Assembly (NCBI RefSeq): GCF_002214545.1
Contig: NZ_CP015105.1
Coordinates: forward strand, 806,001-870,000
Reading direction: 5' to 3'
Origin: Thermococcus thioreducens
GTDB lineage: Archaea; Methanobacteriota_B; Thermococci; Thermococcales; Thermococcaceae
DNA: 64,000 nt
Within the stretch, counting starts at the first letter, position 1, and each line of letters begins with the position of its first letter. Under the pieces are notes generated by a model. That model saw nothing but the letters and a program-made list of their open reading frames with translations. It searched no databases and had not been told where the DNA came from. The position numbers and the translations under genes were made by a program. Shown here in pieces: positions 1 through 9,187 of this stretch.

Positions 1-400
1 CGATGAAGCCTATTGGCCCCTCGCGTCCAACGCTTCCCCCAGAGCCTATGGTTATGGCGGTGGCTATCGTTTTCAGAACGGCAAACTTTCCGGGGATATT
101 ACCGCCTTTAAATATGACCGCCTCTACAACCTCCGGAATGCCGTTTCCCTTGATTTCGGGGCACTTGATCACGAAGAACGTAACTATGAACGCACCGAGG
201 GTTGGTAGGAGAACGTAGCCGATGTTAAAGCCCTCCACGTTGTAAGAAACGATCGGGAGAAGCCGCTCGAAGAAAAACCCGTGAACCATCCCTATGAATA
301 GCCTAAAGACTACCGCACCTAAGCCACCCACCAGGCCGGCCAGAATGGAGAAGGCGATGACAAGGCCCCACTTTTTGAGATAGTCGCGTTTCGATGTCAT
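1..400 (-). CDS. CLC-family chloride channel/transporter, N-terminal part (cut by window edge)
   Basis: The reverse strand is open from an ATG at 400 to the window edge, giving 133 residues. A short charged N-terminus is followed by a membrane segment at about residues 11-32 and another near 60-80. Near residues 118-128 is GSGGSVGREGP, the anion-selectivity signature of CLC proteins. The rest of the channel, including the gating glutamate region of later helices, lies outside the window. A TTG codon sits directly before the chosen ATG and is an alternative start. CLC proteins move chloride through the cell membrane, either passively or in exchange for protons; the visible part cannot tell which. 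It is transcribed divergently from the next gene. Confidence 0.9.
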   Translation of the reverse strand, partial: MTSKRDYLKKWGLVIAFSILAGLVGGLGAVVFRLFIGMVHGFFFERLLPIVSYNVEGFNIGYVLLPTLGAFIVTFFVIKCPEIKGNGIPEVVEAVIFKGGNIPGKFAVLKTIATAITIGSGGSVGREGPIGFI

Positions 401-435
401 CAATGGGGAATGGGTGTCCCAAATAAAAAGCTTAA

Positions 436-446
436 GCTTTTATACC
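436..446 (+). promoter_or_regulatory. TATA-box promoter of the 476 gene
   Basis: The stretch AAGCTTTTATAC is a typical archaeal TATA element about 30 bases before the start codon. A GGTGGGA ribosome binding site at about 467-473 then precedes the ATG at 476. This pair decides the start against a longer open frame that begins at 410, before the promoter. Confidence 0.6.
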
Positions 447-475
447 CCTCAATCGGAAGGGTCTCTGGTGGGACT

Positions 476-946
476 ATGAAGGTTGAAGGATTTGTCGCTT
501 CCCTAAGGAATGCCGAGACCATCGGCGAGCTGTTTAAGATACTCGCAGAGAAAGGTGCCCCCATCGCTGAGCTCGATGGCAAGAGGTTCCTCATCGTCGT
601 TGAGGGCGATTTTGAGGGCAGAAAGTTCTGGACCGAAATAAACGGGGAGAAGGCCAACCAGGCCCTTGGAGATGCGATGCTCAACTCCTCAAGCTTCCCC
701 TTCAAGTGCAAGCGCCCCTACACCGGCGGAAACGTTATCTTCGTGGACTTTGGCGACATCGAGGTTGAGAAATTCCTTGTTGCCTACCGCGACCAGGACT
801 ACGGAATCTTCTACCTCGTCGAGAACGGACGGGCTGAGGAGATAACAAAGGAGGAGTACGAGGGGCTGGTTCCCGAGATGCCGGAGTTCAGGATAAAAAG
901 CATGAGCGAAGAGGAAATGAGTGCCATGGGAGCTTTCTTCGGCTGA
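476..946 (+). CDS. Conserved hypothetical protein (156 aa)
   Basis: A soluble, acidic protein of 156 residues that I cannot place in a named family. The first 50 residues look like a helix-rich start followed by a beta strand (RFLIVVEGDFEGRKFW). The middle has a hydrophobic strand NVIFVDFGDIEVEKFLVAYRD, and the end is acidic (MSEEEM). There is no signal peptide or membrane segment. The start at 476 is chosen because a TATA box and GGTGGGA lie just upstream. It stands alone between the divergent CLC gene and a convergent surface-protein gene. Codon use looks like the neighbours. It is probably a Thermococcales-specific protein, but no function can be given. Confidence 0.75.
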   Translation: MKVEGFVASLRNAETIGELFKILAEKGAPIAELDGKRFLIVVEGDFEGRKFWTEINGEKANQALGDAMLNSSSFPFKCKRPYTGGNVIFVDFGDIEVEKFLVAYRDQDYGIFYLVENGRAEEITKEEYEGLVPEMPEFRIKSMSEEEMSAMGAFFG

Positions 947-955
947 GGTTTGGCC

Positions 956-2563
956 CTATTCTCTATTTCTTCCGTTCAGCCTCCTAAGGATGAATGGTGT
1001 TGGCGTCAACCCCAACAGCAAAGCAGTACCGCATATAGCTGTCTTTTCCTTACTTGTGCCCGAGGTTGTGCTCTCACCCTCTTCCGAAGTCGTCGTTGGA
1101 GTGGTTATCGAGGGGATGGAGGTTGATGATGTTGTGCTTGGTGAACTAACGGTGCTTGTGGAGGGAGTAGGGGATGAGGTGGTGATGGGTGAAGCTGTGG
1201 GGGAAGGAGAAACCGTTGATGTCGTTGATACGGTCGTAGCGGGGGCGCAGGACGCGTTTTCCGAAACCGGGACGAGGGGGAGGTAGTCTCCACCGTTCAA
1301 AATGCTTCCCCCGGAAGTGTACGGCAGCATGGTGTCCCCGAAGCCGTCTCCATCAGTATCCCTGCCGGAATAGTCGCTCCAGTAGTTGCCCCCGAGACAG
1401 GGGCCCCCGATTATGTTCGTGCCGACAGTCTTCTCGATATTCCACCGGTTTTGCCTGTCCGCCTGTGCGTTCTTCGTGTTGTCAAAGTAGTTGTCGTAGA
1501 TTAAGTTGTCTTTGGAGAGGATGATGGTGATCCCGTATTCGTTGGAGCTAACGTTGTTGTGGACAATGGTGTTTCCGCTGGAGGAGTCAATCGATATCCC
1601 TACATCCCCGTTGCTCATTATCGTGTTGCTGGCCACCCGGTTGTGCCCGCTGTGCCTCCAGAGGGAGACTCCACGGAAACGGTTTTCGGTAATTATGTTC
1701 CCTGAGATGGTATTTTGGGTGGACAACTCAAGGGCAATTCCGTCTCTGCCGTTCAGCACCACATCGTTGCCGGCGATTGAGTTGTTCCGACTTGAAATAA
1801 GCCGGATCCCGTGGTCGCGGTTGGAGGCTATCCTGTTCCAGTATATTCTGTTTTCCGTTGCCTTCTGGAGGGACACACCCACGTATCCGTTTCCACTTAC
1901 ATAGTTGCTGGTTAAGGTGTTGCTGCTTGAACCGTCTATTGAGATGCCTTTGTTGGCGTTGGAACCTGCATTGTTCCCTGAAACGAGGTTGAAATCACTC
2001 ATGTCGCTGAGGGTTATTCCATCGTAATTGGAGTTCGCACTGTTGTTTACCACTGCACTGTGGCTGGAATTGTGGAGGAATATCCCCTGACCGTAGTTTG
2101 AGTCCACGGTGTTGTCCCTCACCACGACTTCATTGGAGTCCCACAGGAATATCCCCACTCCATAGGTCGATGTTACGGTGTTGTTTCCGATTTCCCCCGT
2201 CCTAACGTTTTTGTAGTATATCCCATGAAACCATTCAAAGACCACCAGGTTTCTGACGGTGACGTTGACCAAGGCCCCTGAACCCTGAGCATAGACTCCT
2301 ATCGTGTGGTAGTTCCCCAACCCACCAACTCTGTGCCCCATGCCGTCAAAAACAACGTTGCTAGCGGTTATCAGAATGCATATCATATTCTCGCTCTCGG
2401 TTATGTCGTCGGTGAGGATGTAGTATCCGGACTGGTTTATGAGGGTGCATGAGCTCACGGGAATCCAGGTAACGGTATCTGCGGAACCCTTTCCTAAAAA
2501 GTTTGGATGAGATAACAAAACCAGAACCACCATCATGATCGCAATCCCGAGCTTTGTTCCCAT
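956..2563 (-). CDS. Secreted right-handed beta-helix (NosD/CASH-like) surface protein with CGP-CTERM-like tail
   Basis: Residues 1-28 form a signal peptide. Residues about 60-370 hold repeated N-x-I/V...N...GI-x-L...S turns at about 22-24 residue spacing, typical of parallel beta-helix (NosD/CASH) proteins that bind or cleave carbohydrates. Near 390-430 is the GNYWSDYSGRDTDGDGFGD loop, common in archaeal NosD-like proteins and probably calcium-binding. A long Ser/Thr/Pro linker (about 440-505) leads to a tail of Cys-Gly-Thr, a hydrophobic stretch and Arg/Lys residues. This resembles the Thermococcales CGP-CTERM sorting signal, but with Thr where Pro is usual. The start has a GGTGGAG site and an upstream TTTATAC promoter. 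It is probably displayed on the cell surface; the substrate is unknown. Confidence 0.85.
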   Translation of the reverse strand: MGTKLGIAIMMVVLVLLSHPNFLGKGSADTVTWIPVSSCTLINQSGYYILTDDITESENMICILITASNVVFDGMGHRVGGLGNYHTIGVYAQGSGALVNVTVRNLVVFEWFHGIYYKNVRTGEIGNNTVTSTYGVGIFLWDSNEVVVRDNTVDSNYGQGIFLHNSSHSAVVNNSANSNYDGITLSDMSDFNLVSGNNAGSNANKGISIDGSSSNTLTSNYVSGNGYVGVSLQKATENRIYWNRIASNRDHGIRLISSRNNSIAGNDVVLNGRDGIALELSTQNTISGNIITENRFRGVSLWRHSGHNRVASNTIMSNGDVGISIDSSSGNTIVHNNVSSNEYGITIILSKDNLIYDNYFDNTKNAQADRQNRWNIEKTVGTNIIGGPCLGGNYWSDYSGRDTDGDGFGDTMLPYTSGGSILNGGDYLPLVPVSENASCAPATTVSTTSTVSPSPTASPITTSSPTPSTSTVSSPSTTSSTSIPSITTPTTTSEEGESTTSGTSKEKTAICGTALLLGLTPTPFILRRLNGRNRE

Positions 2564-2666
2564 AAAGCTCCACCGCTGTATTTAACTATGTCCAGAAAAG
2601 TGTATAAATGTTTTCCATACAAACGCCAAAAATATTGCTAAGATGCAAGGAAAAGTGGGAGGTAAA

Positions 2667-3986
2667 TTACTGAGCTCCCTTCAGTTCTTTTATCCTCTTC
2701 TTCGTGCTCTCTATCCTCTCGACTTTCCGGGCGGCCTTTGCGCTTCTGGCCGTTTCTATTTCGTGCCTGAACGCCCATTTGAGCAGGGGCGGGGTTATCA
2801 GCACCGATACCGTTATGAATATCAGCGTCGCCGCTATGAACTCCGGGGCGTGCTCCGGGCTTATCGCACCACCGTGGATTGCCACCATGAGGTCAACGAG
2901 AGCCACTTCAGTCCTTGGAACCGAACCGATGCCCATCTGGAGGGACATCCAGAAGTTCTCCCTGGTAAAGAGAAAGTCCCTGCCGCGGCCCCATGCGGTT
3001 ATCCATGCCCCAAATCCCCTTCCTGCGACCTTTCCAAAAACCGCTATGGCCGTCAGGACTGCCGCCAGAACGAGTGCCTTCGCGTTCTCGAACACCGTGA
3101 GATTCAGCATCGCCCCCGTGTGGACGAAGAAGAACGGTATGAGCAAACCGTAGCCTATTGCCTTTACGTCCTCCATAATGCGCTTTCCTTCTGGGAGCCT
3201 TGAGAGCACGAGGCCCATCATAAACGCTCCTTCGATGGCAGCTGCAAACCAGCCCTCAGCCAGGGCGGCGAAGAGGAACATCATACCGAGAACTGTCCCC
3301 AGTATGCCCTTTTCCACGTGAAGCCTCTCGGCGAATTTTATATAGTATTCAACGAGGAACCACCAGATGACACCGGTTATTATGAAAAACGCAACTATCT
3401 TGGCGCTCAGCTCTATCAGGCTTCCACTTCCGACTGCGAATATCACAAGGGCTATGCCTAAGAAGTCGTCCATAACGCTTGCGCTGAGCGAAGCCGCCCC
3501 GACCTCACTCTTGAGAACGCCCAAATCCATCATGACGCGGACTGTTATCCCGATGCTCGTTGCTGTGAGCAGAACACCCCCGGCAAAGGCCTCCCTGCTC
3601 GGGTACCCCATCTCCATGAGGGCAAACCAGCCTATGAGGAGCGGTACAAAGACTCCAAGGAGCGTGGAGACCGTTGCAGTAAGCCCGGTTTTCTTGAGCT
3701 GCTCGATGTCAGCGTCGAGGGCACCGAGGAACAGCAGGAAGATTATACCCAGCTTGGCTAGGAAGTTGGAAACAACGGTTAAATCCGTGGTAAAGCCCTC
3801 TCCGCTGACTATCGGAAGATACTGGGGGGCGACTATCCCGAAATAGACGAGGTTTCCGAGGAGCATCCCCATGAGGAGTTCTCCGAGGACTCCCGGTAGC
3901 TCAAGTCTCTCTATTATGCTGTCCCCTATCTTCGCCAGGATCAGGGATACCCCTATTGAAAACAAAAGCCAGGTTACTGTTTCCAT
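2667..3986 (-). CDS. CPA2-type cation/proton antiporter (NapA/KefB-like)
   Basis: A 439-residue polytopic membrane protein with about 12-13 hydrophobic segments, the usual size of the CPA2 Na+/H+ exchanger domain without cytoplasmic additions. Near residue 167 is VMDDFLG: the paired aspartates in the fifth core helix are typical of electrogenic antiporters such as NapA. The C-terminus is a short, strongly basic tail (ARKVERIESTKKRIKELKG). The ATG overlaps the last 13 bases of the upstream CBS-domain gene and is preceded by GGTGGGG, so the two are translated together. The CBS protein may therefore gate or sense for the transporter (inference). The exchanged ion (Na+ or K+) cannot be fixed from sequence alone. 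Confidence 0.88.
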   Translation of the reverse strand: METVTWLLFSIGVSLILAKIGDSIIERLELPGVLGELLMGMLLGNLVYFGIVAPQYLPIVSGEGFTTDLTVVSNFLAKLGIIFLLFLGALDADIEQLKKTGLTATVSTLLGVFVPLLIGWFALMEMGYPSREAFAGGVLLTATSIGITVRVMMDLGVLKSEVGAASLSASVMDDFLGIALVIFAVGSGSLIELSAKIVAFFIITGVIWWFLVEYYIKFAERLHVEKGILGTVLGMMFLFAALAEGWFAAAIEGAFMMGLVLSRLPEGKRIMEDVKAIGYGLLIPFFFVHTGAMLNLTVFENAKALVLAAVLTAIAVFGKVAGRGFGAWITAWGRGRDFLFTRENFWMSLQMGIGSVPRTEVALVDLMVAIHGGAISPEHAPEFIAATLIFITVSVLITPPLLKWAFRHEIETARSAKAARKVERIESTKKRIKELKGAQ

Positions 3987-4468
3987 TGTGCCCCACCCAC
4001 CCGGAGCAGCCTCAGCAGTTCATCTATCAGTATGCGAAGACTCACCTCGCCCACAAGTTTTCCGTCCTCTACGACGGCCAGCACCTGTACCCTGTACTTG
4101 CGCATCTTCATAAGGGCATCGAGAACCGTGGCATCTTTGTCTATAGTGAGCACGTGCCGCTCGGCGACGTCTTCAGCCTTGGTGGCGCCCCCGAGCATAG
4201 AGCGCATTATCTTGCTGGTCATGCCCAGTTTGAACTTGTGCGCCTCAGGGGGAAGAAGGACGTCTATGACGTCGATGTACCGGATGACGCCCACGAGCTT
4301 CATGTTCTCCCTGCTCTCAACAACCCAGACGTGGTGCCTGCTCCGCAGTATTTTGAGGACGCTGAGGAGGTCTGCATCTGCGGTGACCACGGGCATTGTC
4401 TCAAGTCTGGGCATGATGTTAGCCAGAGTGAGGGAGTGAAAGCTTTCGAGGGCCGCCTCGACTTCCAT
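3974..4468 (-). CDS. CBS-domain protein linked to the antiporter
   Basis: A 164-residue soluble protein made of two CBS motifs, about residues 14-75 (IMPRLETMPVVTADADLL, then VGVIRYIDVIDVLL) and 95-155 (RHVLTIDKDATVLDALMKM, then KLVGEVSLRILIDELL). CBS pairs usually bind adenine nucleotides and regulate a partner. The gene is first in a two-gene operon and overlaps the antiporter gene by 13 bases, which suggests that it controls transport in response to energy state or ionic strength. GGTGGTGAGAG precedes the ATG. No DNA-binding or catalytic domain is fused. Confidence 0.85.
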   Translation of the reverse strand: MEVEAALESFHSLTLANIMPRLETMPVVTADADLLSVLKILRSRHHVWVVESRENMKLVGVIRYIDVIDVLLPPEAHKFKLGMTSKIMRSMLGGATKAEDVAERHVLTIDKDATVLDALMKMRKYRVQVLAVVEDGKLVGEVSLRILIDELLRLLRVGGAQWKQ

Positions 4469-4649
4469 CTCTCACCACCAATTCTGAAGGATGAAAACGA
4501 TTCTATTTAAGACTTTGTGGGCCTAAGGGGGCACCGGAGCAACGTTTAGAACATTGTACCAGTTAATCCGCCCCATCTGAGAGTGTCAAACAAACCAAAC
4601 GTTTAAATATCTCTCGTAGAACCCCGGCCAAAGAACGGAGGATGTTCCA

Positions 4650-5981
4650 ATGGTGCCAACGGATGTTATAGCCAGGGTGCTCATAGCAGTACTCGGTGCG
4701 GGCATACTCTCAATGCTTCTCAGCAGACGGTTTAACATATCTTACGTCCCCCTCTTCATAATATTCGGAATGGTTCTTGGTCCGATAACCGCGTGGATGC
4801 CGAGGCCGGTTGCGCATGAGCTCTTTGACTACGTTAGGGTCTTTGGTCTGGTGATGATACTCTTTACTGAGGGGCACAACCTGAGCTGGAGGATGCTAAA
4901 ACGGAACATGAGTACGATAGTGACTCTAGACACTGTTGGACTCCTCATAACAGCCCTTCTCTCCGCATGGTTCTTCTCGTGGGTCTTTGATGCTCCGTTT
5001 CTGGTTGGCTTTCTCTTCGGTGCTATAATAAGCGCCACCGACCCGGCGACGCTGATACCCCTCTTCCGTCAGCACAGGGTTAAGCAGGACATCGAGACGA
5101 CCATAGTAACCGAGTCCATATTCAACGACCCGCTCGGCATAGTCCTGACAACCGTTGCGATAGCGATGTTCGTTCCCCAGGCCAGCGGTGGCATATTTGC
5201 CTCCCTGAGCTCCGCTGCTGGCCTCTACGGGGGGGCAGTTCTGTACTTCCTTTACGAGGTTGGGGTGTCCATCGCGGTCGGCTTCGTTCTTGGAATGTTC
5301 GGTTACTGGTTCATCAAGAAGACGGCTATATTCGAGTTCCCGGAGATAGAGATATTCTCTCTTCTCCTAGCCTTTACTGGTTTCTTTCTTGGGGAGTCCC
5401 TTCAGGCTTCAGGATATCTCGTTGCAACGGTCACTGGAATAGTGCTCGGAAACTACAAGATAATCGGAAAGAGAGAGAACCCGGCAATCATGGATCGGGT
5501 TCTCAGGGCGGTGGAGAAGGAGGTCGAGTTCAACGAGAGCCTCGCAGCGATAGCCACGGTGTTCATCTTTGTGCTCCTCGGGGCCAGCCTGAACCTCGAC
5601 CTCCTGACCGGAAACGTCCTGAGGAGTGTACTTGTCGCTTTCTTTATTATGGCGGTTGCGAGGCCCCTTGCATCGTTGCCCCTCCTCAAATGGTGGAACC
5701 CAAGGGAATACCTCTTCATAGCCCTCGAAGGGCCCAGGGGCATAGTTCCTTCCGCTCTGGCGGCGCTCCCACTGTCTCTGGCAGTGAAGTACCTGGGTGG
5801 AGAGCTCAGCGTTTACTGGGGCGATGTAATCCTGGCTACCACGGTCATAGTTGTCCTCGCCTCCGTTATAACCGAGACACTGTGGCTGCCCTTCCTCAGG
5901 GCAAAGCTCCTGAGAACCGAGACTGTACAGGACAGGATGGAGAACTACGAGAAGATGAAGCACGAGCTGAAAGCTTCCTAA
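4650..5981 (+). CDS. CPA1-type Na+/H+ antiporter (NhaP-like)
   Basis: A 443-residue membrane protein with about 12 transmembrane segments spread over the first 410 residues and a short hydrophilic tail. The conserved site is SIFNDPLGIVLT near residue 160. The Asn-Asp pair there marks electroneutral CPA1 exchangers of the NhaP/NHE type. SATDPATLIPLF near 130 and GPRGIVPSALAALP near 355 are also family signatures. GGAGGATG precedes the ATG, and TTTAAATA at about 4602 is the likely promoter. It lies divergent to the CBS/CPA2 pair, so two different antiporter classes sit back to back, presumably for sodium and pH homeostasis. Confidence 0.9.
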   Translation: MVPTDVIARVLIAVLGAGILSMLLSRRFNISYVPLFIIFGMVLGPITAWMPRPVAHELFDYVRVFGLVMILFTEGHNLSWRMLKRNMSTIVTLDTVGLLITALLSAWFFSWVFDAPFLVGFLFGAIISATDPATLIPLFRQHRVKQDIETTIVTESIFNDPLGIVLTTVAIAMFVPQASGGIFASLSSAAGLYGGAVLYFLYEVGVSIAVGFVLGMFGYWFIKKTAIFEFPEIEIFSLLLAFTGFFLGESLQASGYLVATVTGIVLGNYKIIGKRENPAIMDRVLRAVEKEVEFNESLAAIATVFIFVLLGASLNLDLLTGNVLRSVLVAFFIMAVARPLASLPLLKWWNPREYLFIALEGPRGIVPSALAALPLSLAVKYLGGELSVYWGDVILATTVIVVLASVITETLWLPFLRAKLLRTETVQDRMENYEKMKHELKAS

Positions 5982-6031
5982 TTTCTCTTTTTCAATTTCA
6001 ATTCGTTGTAAGTCTCGAAAGAAAATGATTG

Positions 6032-6892
6032 TCAGAGGCTGCCCTTCGCTCCCATGAAGTGGAAGAGGAGCTTTGCGGCTGTCAGGGCGGTGATGTCCCC
6101 GAGTTCGTTTCCCCCAACCTCCATGATGTCGAAGCCTGCTATTCTCTTGTTTTCCACGAGCCACTCCATGGCTTCCACGACCTCCCAGAAGCCCAGTCCC
6201 CCCGCCTCGGGGGTTCCGGTTGAGGGGACGAGCGAAAGATCGAAGACGTCTACATCAACCGAGAGATACACAGGCTCGGGGAGGGGCTTCACCAGCTCAA
6301 CGAAAGCATCGAAGTCGTAGTCCCTCGCGTGCACCCACGGGATTCCGTTCTCTTCTGCGTAGACTACCTCCTCCCTTGTTCCGCTCCGTATTCCGAACAT
6401 CGCCTCCCTCACTCCCAGCTCCCCTATTCTTCTCGCCACGCAGGCGTGGTTGTATGGGTTGTCCTCGTAGCTGTCCCTGAGGTCGAGGTGGGCGTCGAAG
6501 ACGACGTAGCTGGCCGGCCTGAGTGCCTCAACGGCTCCGAGGGTCTGGGAGTGCTCGCCGCCCAGGAGTATTGGCAGGGCGTCGGGATTTATGCGTTTAA
6601 GCTCCTCAAGGGTATCTCTGACCCTGTCCGCGGTCTTTCGGGGGTCGCCGGCGACGACGGCAATGTCCCCTATGTCCGCTATGGGGAGTTCGGCTATGTC
6701 GACGTCATAGTCAAGTATGTAGCTCTCGAGGTTGAGCGTTGCGTGCCTGATCAGGGTTGGTCCAAACCTCGCCCCGGGCTTAAAACTGGTCGTCCCGTCG
6801 AAGGGGATGCCGAGAATTACGAACTTTGCTTTTTCAGGCTCGGAAAGCGGAAATTCGAGCTTGAGCGTTTTATAGGTGTACAGGAACTCCAT
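6032..6892 (-). CDS. speB: Agmatinase/ureohydrolase-family enzyme (polyamine synthesis)
   Basis: A 286-residue arginase-fold hydrolase. The binuclear manganese ligands are visible in GGEHS (His, near residue 110), DAHLDLR (Asp, His, Asp, near 130) and SVDVDVFD (two Asp, near 210). In Thermococcales this family removes urea from agmatine or N1-aminopropylagmatine to make putrescine or spermidine; which substrate is used here is not readable. The start at 6892 is chosen because GGTGGGAGAG lies directly before that ATG; a longer frame begins at 6922. It is convergent with the antiporter gene and lies downstream of the GH65 gene on the same strand. Aminopropylated polyamines later supply hypusination of aIF5A, encoded 10 kb away. 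Confidence 0.88.
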   Translation of the reverse strand: MEFLYTYKTLKLEFPLSEPEKAKFVILGIPFDGTTSFKPGARFGPTLIRHATLNLESYILDYDVDIAELPIADIGDIAVVAGDPRKTADRVRDTLEELKRINPDALPILLGGEHSQTLGAVEALRPASYVVFDAHLDLRDSYEDNPYNHACVARRIGELGVREAMFGIRSGTREEVVYAEENGIPWVHARDYDFDAFVELVKPLPEPVYLSVDVDVFDLSLVPSTGTPEAGGLGFWEVVEAMEWLVENKRIAGFDIMEVGGNELGDITALTAAKLLFHFMGAKGSL

Positions 6893-6943
6893 CTCTCCCA
6901 CCGGGGAGATTTCCGAGGGCACGATTAAAAACCTTTGTGGGGG

Positions 6944-9187
6944 CTAAGGCCGGAGTACGACCTCTCCCCCCGGCTGAAGAACCGCCTCACTCCCGAAGGC
7001 TTCCACGCCTATCGGTTTCGTGCCCTCCAACATCTTTATGTGAACTTCGCCGTGCTTCACCTTCAGCTCAAGCCACGAGCCTCTGAAGAAGAACCTCAGC
7101 CTTACAGACTTCCATTTTTCCGGGAGGTTCGGGCTGACCTTCAGGGTGTCTCCCTTGAAATCAACACCGCAAAAGCCCCTGAAGAGTATCTGCCACAGGC
7201 CGCCGGCGGTTGCCAGGTGGAATCCGTCCGCGGTGTTTCCGTAAATGTTCTTCAGGTCTATATAGGCGCATTTCATGAAGTAGTCGTAGGCGAGCTCCAT
7301 GTTCCCGAGCCACGATGCGACTATGGCGTAGGTGGGCATTGAGAGTGAGGACGCGTGGGTGGTTCTGACGATGTAGTACTCGAAGTTCCTCCCGATGGTA
7401 TCCAGGTCAAACCAGTCCTTCAGGAGGTATTGGGCGGCTATAACGTCCGCCTGCTTAATGAGCTGGGTCTTTCCGAGGTTCTCCCTTACGTCCTCCGGCA
7501 GTCTTCCCTCGCCCAGGCCGTAGGGGTCAACCGTGTAGTCCATCAGTGCAAAATACCCGTCGAACTCCTCGTAAACTCCGTCGTCCCTCTGCGGTGGGAG
7601 GTACAGCCCCTCGGCTATCTCAAGCCACCTCTGGACTTCCCTTTCGGTCACCCCGATCCTCTCAATGACCTCCCCCCACCAGCTCTTCCCGAGGCCTTCT
7701 CTGAAATACGAGACCCCGAGGAGCAGGTTGTGCTTGGCCATCAGGTTGGTGAAGAAGCTGTTGTTAACGTGCTCGTGGTACTCGTCCGGTCCGATCACCT
7801 TTTCTATCACATAGCCCTTCCTCTCGTCGTACCTCACCCGGCTTGCCCAGAAGCGCGCCGTTTCCATGATAATCTCAAGGCCGTGGCGAATTATGAACTC
7901 CTCATCCCCCGTAAGGCGGTAGTATAGGTCAACGGCGTAGGCTATGTCGGCCGTTATGTGGTGCTCCTCCTCACCTGTATATATCCTGACCGTCTTTCCC
8001 CCCCTCATGTCCAGCGGCACGAGGGGGGGCGTCGCTTCTCTGCCGTCGTCGGCCGATTCCCATGGGAACTGCGCGCCCTCGTAGCCGTTGAGCCTTGCAT
8101 TTTCCCTGGCCGCGTTGAGGTTGTTGTACCTGTAAACGAGCATTCTGCGGGCTTCCTCCGGCATTGTTGCCATGAAGAAGGGGAGTGCATAGATCTCGGT
8201 GTCCCAGAAGACGTGCCCGCGGTAGCCAAAGCCGTGTATCCCCCTTGCGGTCAGGGATATGCGGCCGTCACGGGGAAGTGACTGCACCAGATGGAAGAGG
8301 CTGAATGCAAGTCCCCTCTCGGCGTCTTCGTCGCCTTCTATCTCCACCCAGGCCCTATCCCAGATTTTCTTCCAGTACTCCACGTGTTCCTCATACAGCC
8401 GCTCAAACCCCTTCCTTTTGCTCTCCCTGAGTTCCCTAAGAACTGCACTTCTCATGTCGCCTCGGCCAATTGAGGACACTACAACGTACTTCACGAACTC
8501 GTACTCCTTTCCGCCCTCAACGTTCAGCGTCAGAACTTCCCCTATGAGCCTCGTGTTCTTTACGGTGCTTCTCTCGTGGTTCCAGGGGGTGAAAATTGAG
8601 CTCGCTATGCCGACATGGTACCTCCCATCCAGCGTCCTGATGTGGGCGTACACTGCTTCCCCATCGCATTTCAGCTCCTCCACGGAATAGTGCCTGACGA
8701 GTATCTCCCCTCTGTAGGAGGGATTGGCCGTGTCGAGTTCTATCGGGTTCAGTATCGTTAGGAGGCCGTCCTGGCTGGCCCTGAGCCTGAACCTTAGAAT
8801 AATGAGGTTTTTTCTCTTTCCGTGGACTATTCGCGTGCTCTCGTAGTCGATTCTGACGCCTTTTCTGGTTTCGAGCTCCACCCAAGTTTTTAGGGTTCCT
8901 TTTTCTATGTCCAGCTCCCTCTCGTAGCGCAGAATTCTGTGCGTGCTCAGGTTTAAGGGCTCACCGTTGAACATCAGCTGCAGACCCACGACCCTGGGGG
9001 CGTTGACGATTTCACGGTAAAAGTAGGGGGCATCATCATAAACACCGGCTATGGTCGTGCCGTATATCGTCGGCTCAAGCTCAACCTCGCCCCGAACACC
9101 AAGATGCCCGTTTCCCAGGGTCAGTACCGTCCCGTAGACTGCCTCCTCCTCGGGTGAATACCCGGAAAGCCTGAACCGGAATTTCAT
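6944..9187 (-). CDS. Glycoside hydrolase family 65 disaccharide phosphorylase (trehalose/maltose/kojibiose type)
   Basis: A 747-residue protein, the normal length of GH65. An N-terminal beta-sandwich (about 1-260) is followed by the (alpha/alpha)6 barrel. The catalytic acid lies in VIGPDEYHEHVNNSFFTN near residue 470, and the phosphate-loop region is near THASSLSMPTYAIVASW (about 615). These enzymes split a glucosyl disaccharide with phosphate to give beta-glucose 1-phosphate and glucose. The start ATG at 9187 overlaps the stop of the HAD gene (ATGA). With that HAD enzyme and TrmB upstream it forms a three-gene unit facing the mal/tre transporter genes, so trehalose or maltose are the likely substrates. 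The exact linkage specificity is not readable from sequence. Confidence 0.87.
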   Translation of the reverse strand: MKFRFRLSGYSPEEEAVYGTVLTLGNGHLGVRGEVELEPTIYGTTIAGVYDDAPYFYREIVNAPRVVGLQLMFNGEPLNLSTHRILRYERELDIEKGTLKTWVELETRKGVRIDYESTRIVHGKRKNLIILRFRLRASQDGLLTILNPIELDTANPSYRGEILVRHYSVEELKCDGEAVYAHIRTLDGRYHVGIASSIFTPWNHERSTVKNTRLIGEVLTLNVEGGKEYEFVKYVVVSSIGRGDMRSAVLRELRESKRKGFERLYEEHVEYWKKIWDRAWVEIEGDEDAERGLAFSLFHLVQSLPRDGRISLTARGIHGFGYRGHVFWDTEIYALPFFMATMPEEARRMLVYRYNNLNAARENARLNGYEGAQFPWESADDGREATPPLVPLDMRGGKTVRIYTGEEEHHITADIAYAVDLYYRLTGDEEFIIRHGLEIIMETARFWASRVRYDERKGYVIEKVIGPDEYHEHVNNSFFTNLMAKHNLLLGVSYFREGLGKSWWGEVIERIGVTEREVQRWLEIAEGLYLPPQRDDGVYEEFDGYFALMDYTVDPYGLGEGRLPEDVRENLGKTQLIKQADVIAAQYLLKDWFDLDTIGRNFEYYIVRTTHASSLSMPTYAIVASWLGNMELAYDYFMKCAYIDLKNIYGNTADGFHLATAGGLWQILFRGFCGVDFKGDTLKVSPNLPEKWKSVRLRFFFRGSWLELKVKHGEVHIKMLEGTKPIGVEAFGSEAVLQPGGEVVLRP

